This document shows, piece by piece, positions 62,938 through 64,000 of a DNA stretch of 64,000 nucleotides (the first letter of the stretch is position 1; each line of letters opens with the position of its first letter). The stretch lies in NCBI RefSeq assembly GCF_958405895.1, contig NZ_CATZAR010000009.1; one strand, 5' to 3'. The notes under the pieces are model-generated. The model saw only the letters and a list, made by a program, of their open reading frames with translations. It searched no databases and was not told where the DNA came from. The stretch is from Ralstonia thomasii (GTDB lineage Bacteria > Pseudomonadota > Gammaproteobacteria > Burkholderiales > Burkholderiaceae). The position numbers and the translations under genes were made by a program.

Positions 62938-64000
62938 CCGTTCAGTCGCGGTAAGAACACGTTGAATCTTGAGCCTTTGCCTTCTTCGCTGGTCACAGTG
63001 ATCGTCCCTCGGTGCAGTTCCACGACCAGCTTCACCAAGTAAAGCCCGACACCTGCTCCAACCGTCCCTGCAACGTTGCCGCCGCGCACGTAGCGCTCGA
63101 ACAAGCGCTCGATATCGCGCTCTGGTATGCCCAGGCCCCGGTCTTCCACAGTTACCGACACACCGTCGGCATCGCTGCGCATACGCACACTGACCGGTGC
63201 GCCTGGCGGCGAATACTTAACGGCGTTGCCGACAAGATTGCTGAAGGCCTGGAATAAGAGCCGGGCATCGCCGAAGAATGTGTTCGGCTCATCCGTCTCT
63301 ATGCACACCTCGATCCGAGCGCTCGGCGTGCCTTCCAAGTGCATTTCGCAAACCTCGTGCAGAAGCGCTGCAAGCGGGAAATCGGTGCGCCGCATCGCTG
63401 CTGGCGTCGTGGAATCCAGCCACTGCGAAGAGTCGAGCAAGTGATCCATCAGGTGCGTCATGCGCTGCACGGCCGCCCGGATTTTCCCGCAGCGTTCTTC
63501 TAGCGCCTCGGGCTGCAACGCATCACGCGTGCGTATCAACCGCTGGGCCTGGCCGTCAATCACGCCCAGTGGCGTACGGAATTCATGCGACGCCATTGAG
63601 ATGAAATTGCGTTGGAGTTCGGCCATGCGGCGCTCTTTGTCAAGCGTCTCCTGCAATACGGCCGCCTGGGCGGTCAGTACATCTTTGCTGCGCCCCAGTT
63701 CGATTGTGTTTTCTCGAAAACGCGCCACGGCTTGCGCGATGTCGCCAATCTCGTCGTGGCGGTCCAAGCCTGGGATGTCGATCTGGGTATCGTTGTTGGC
63801 AACGCGGTGCATGCGATCCACTAGCACGGCAATCGGGCGCGACACGGCATAGACAAGGTAGATCACGGCCAGCACGACCAGACATGCCGCCACAACGATC
63901 GCCCCAACGATGAGTTGCCGCGCATCGTGGTAGGCCTGCGCCTCTCGCTCGGTTTCTGCCGTGGCGCCAGCGACACTGCGTTCGGTCATCACGCCCAAGG
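62934..64000 (-). CDS. Sensor histidine kinase (5' end beyond the window)
   Basis: The C-terminal 355 residues are present; the frame continues past the window edge. A membrane helix (LIVGAIVVAACLVVLAVIYLVYAV) is followed by a HAMP domain (SRPIAVLVDRMHRVANNDTQIDIPGLDRHDEIGDIAQAV) and a short coiled coil. HisKA comes next, with its phospho-accepting His in SMASHEFRTPLG, and then HATPase_c with the N box NLVGNAVKYS, G1 DRGLGIPE and G2 GAGVGLYL. The signal and partner regulator are outside the window. Confidence 0.9.
   Translation of the reverse strand, partial: LGVMTERSVAGATAETEREAQAYHDARQLIVGAIVVAACLVVLAVIYLVYAVSRPIAVLVDRMHRVANNDTQIDIPGLDRHDEIGDIAQAVARFRENTIELGRSKDVLTAQAAVLQETLDKERRMAELQRNFISMASHEFRTPLGVIDGQAQRLIRTRDALQPEALEERCGKIRAAVQRMTHLMDHLLDSSQWLDSTTPAAMRRTDFPLAALLHEVCEMHLEGTPSARIEVCIETDEPNTFFGDARLLFQAFSNLVGNAVKYSPPGAPVSVRMRSDADGVSVTVEDRGLGIPERDIERLFERYVRGGNVAGTVGAGVGLYLVKLVVELHRGTITVTSEEGKGSRFNVFLPRLNG

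Overview
The window looks like the chromosome of a GC-rich betaproteobacterium of the Burkholderiaceae, most likely a Ralstonia. That call rests on gene content and codon use only: glnE beside yhdP, nit and tldD, a type IV pilus minor-pilin cluster with pilU/pilT, katG-dps, and uniformly high third-position GC up to about 43.3 kb. No rRNA, tRNA or CRISPR array was seen.

The core region (1-43.3 kb) holds several functional blocks. At 0-8 kb a small lipoprotein resembling a free protease propeptide precedes two secreted subtilisin-family proteases. Both proteases end in a Gly-rich/hydrophobic/Arg tail (GlyGly-CTERM type), and the gene facing them encodes a rhombosortase, the rhomboid protease expected to process such tails. 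The rhombosortase gene is translationally coupled to glnE. From 8 to 17.5 kb come yhdP, a nitrilase-family amidase, tldD, aroG and mscS. aroG has a complete-looking attenuator: a promoter, a 27-codon leader peptide very rich in Phe/Tyr/Trp, an antiterminator pairing and a rho-independent terminator. From 17.5 to 28.5 kb lie a cobalamin adenosyltransferase, a Dld-type FAD oxidase with a LysR regulator, glcDEF (glycolate oxidase), an LrgA/LrgB pair, VOC and cupin proteins, a WYL regulator and a glutathione peroxidase. From 28.6 to 37.4 kb is the type IV pilus assembly block (pilE, fimT, pilV, pilW, pilX, pilY1, then pilU and pilT), all on the minus strand. yggS, proC, ubiA, katG and dps follow.

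The accessory region (about 43.5-58.9 kb) is a Tn7-like transposon. tnsA, tnsB, tnsC and tniQ form a tight minus-strand operon near the right end, and a probable TnsE-family gene converges on tniQ. Candidate TnsB-site repeats mark the left end. The cargo looks like a defence island. A plus-strand set encodes a Lon-like AAA ATPase without a protease domain, a small ORF, a metallophosphoesterase and a DruA-like (DUF4338) protein. It converges on a minus-strand two-gene module encoding a protein kinase-like/P-loop ATPase fusion and a protein of unknown family with a conserved DISG-type motif. This two-gene module is the best candidate here for an undescribed system. A hairpin-rich 290-bp stretch precedes the plus-strand set.

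The right flank (58.9-64 kb) is a metal-efflux cluster. An RcnR/DmeR-type repressor with an obvious G-tract operator precedes dmeF (CDF Co/Ni exporter), a predicted outer-membrane protein, a second CDF transporter, and a sensor histidine kinase cut by the window end.
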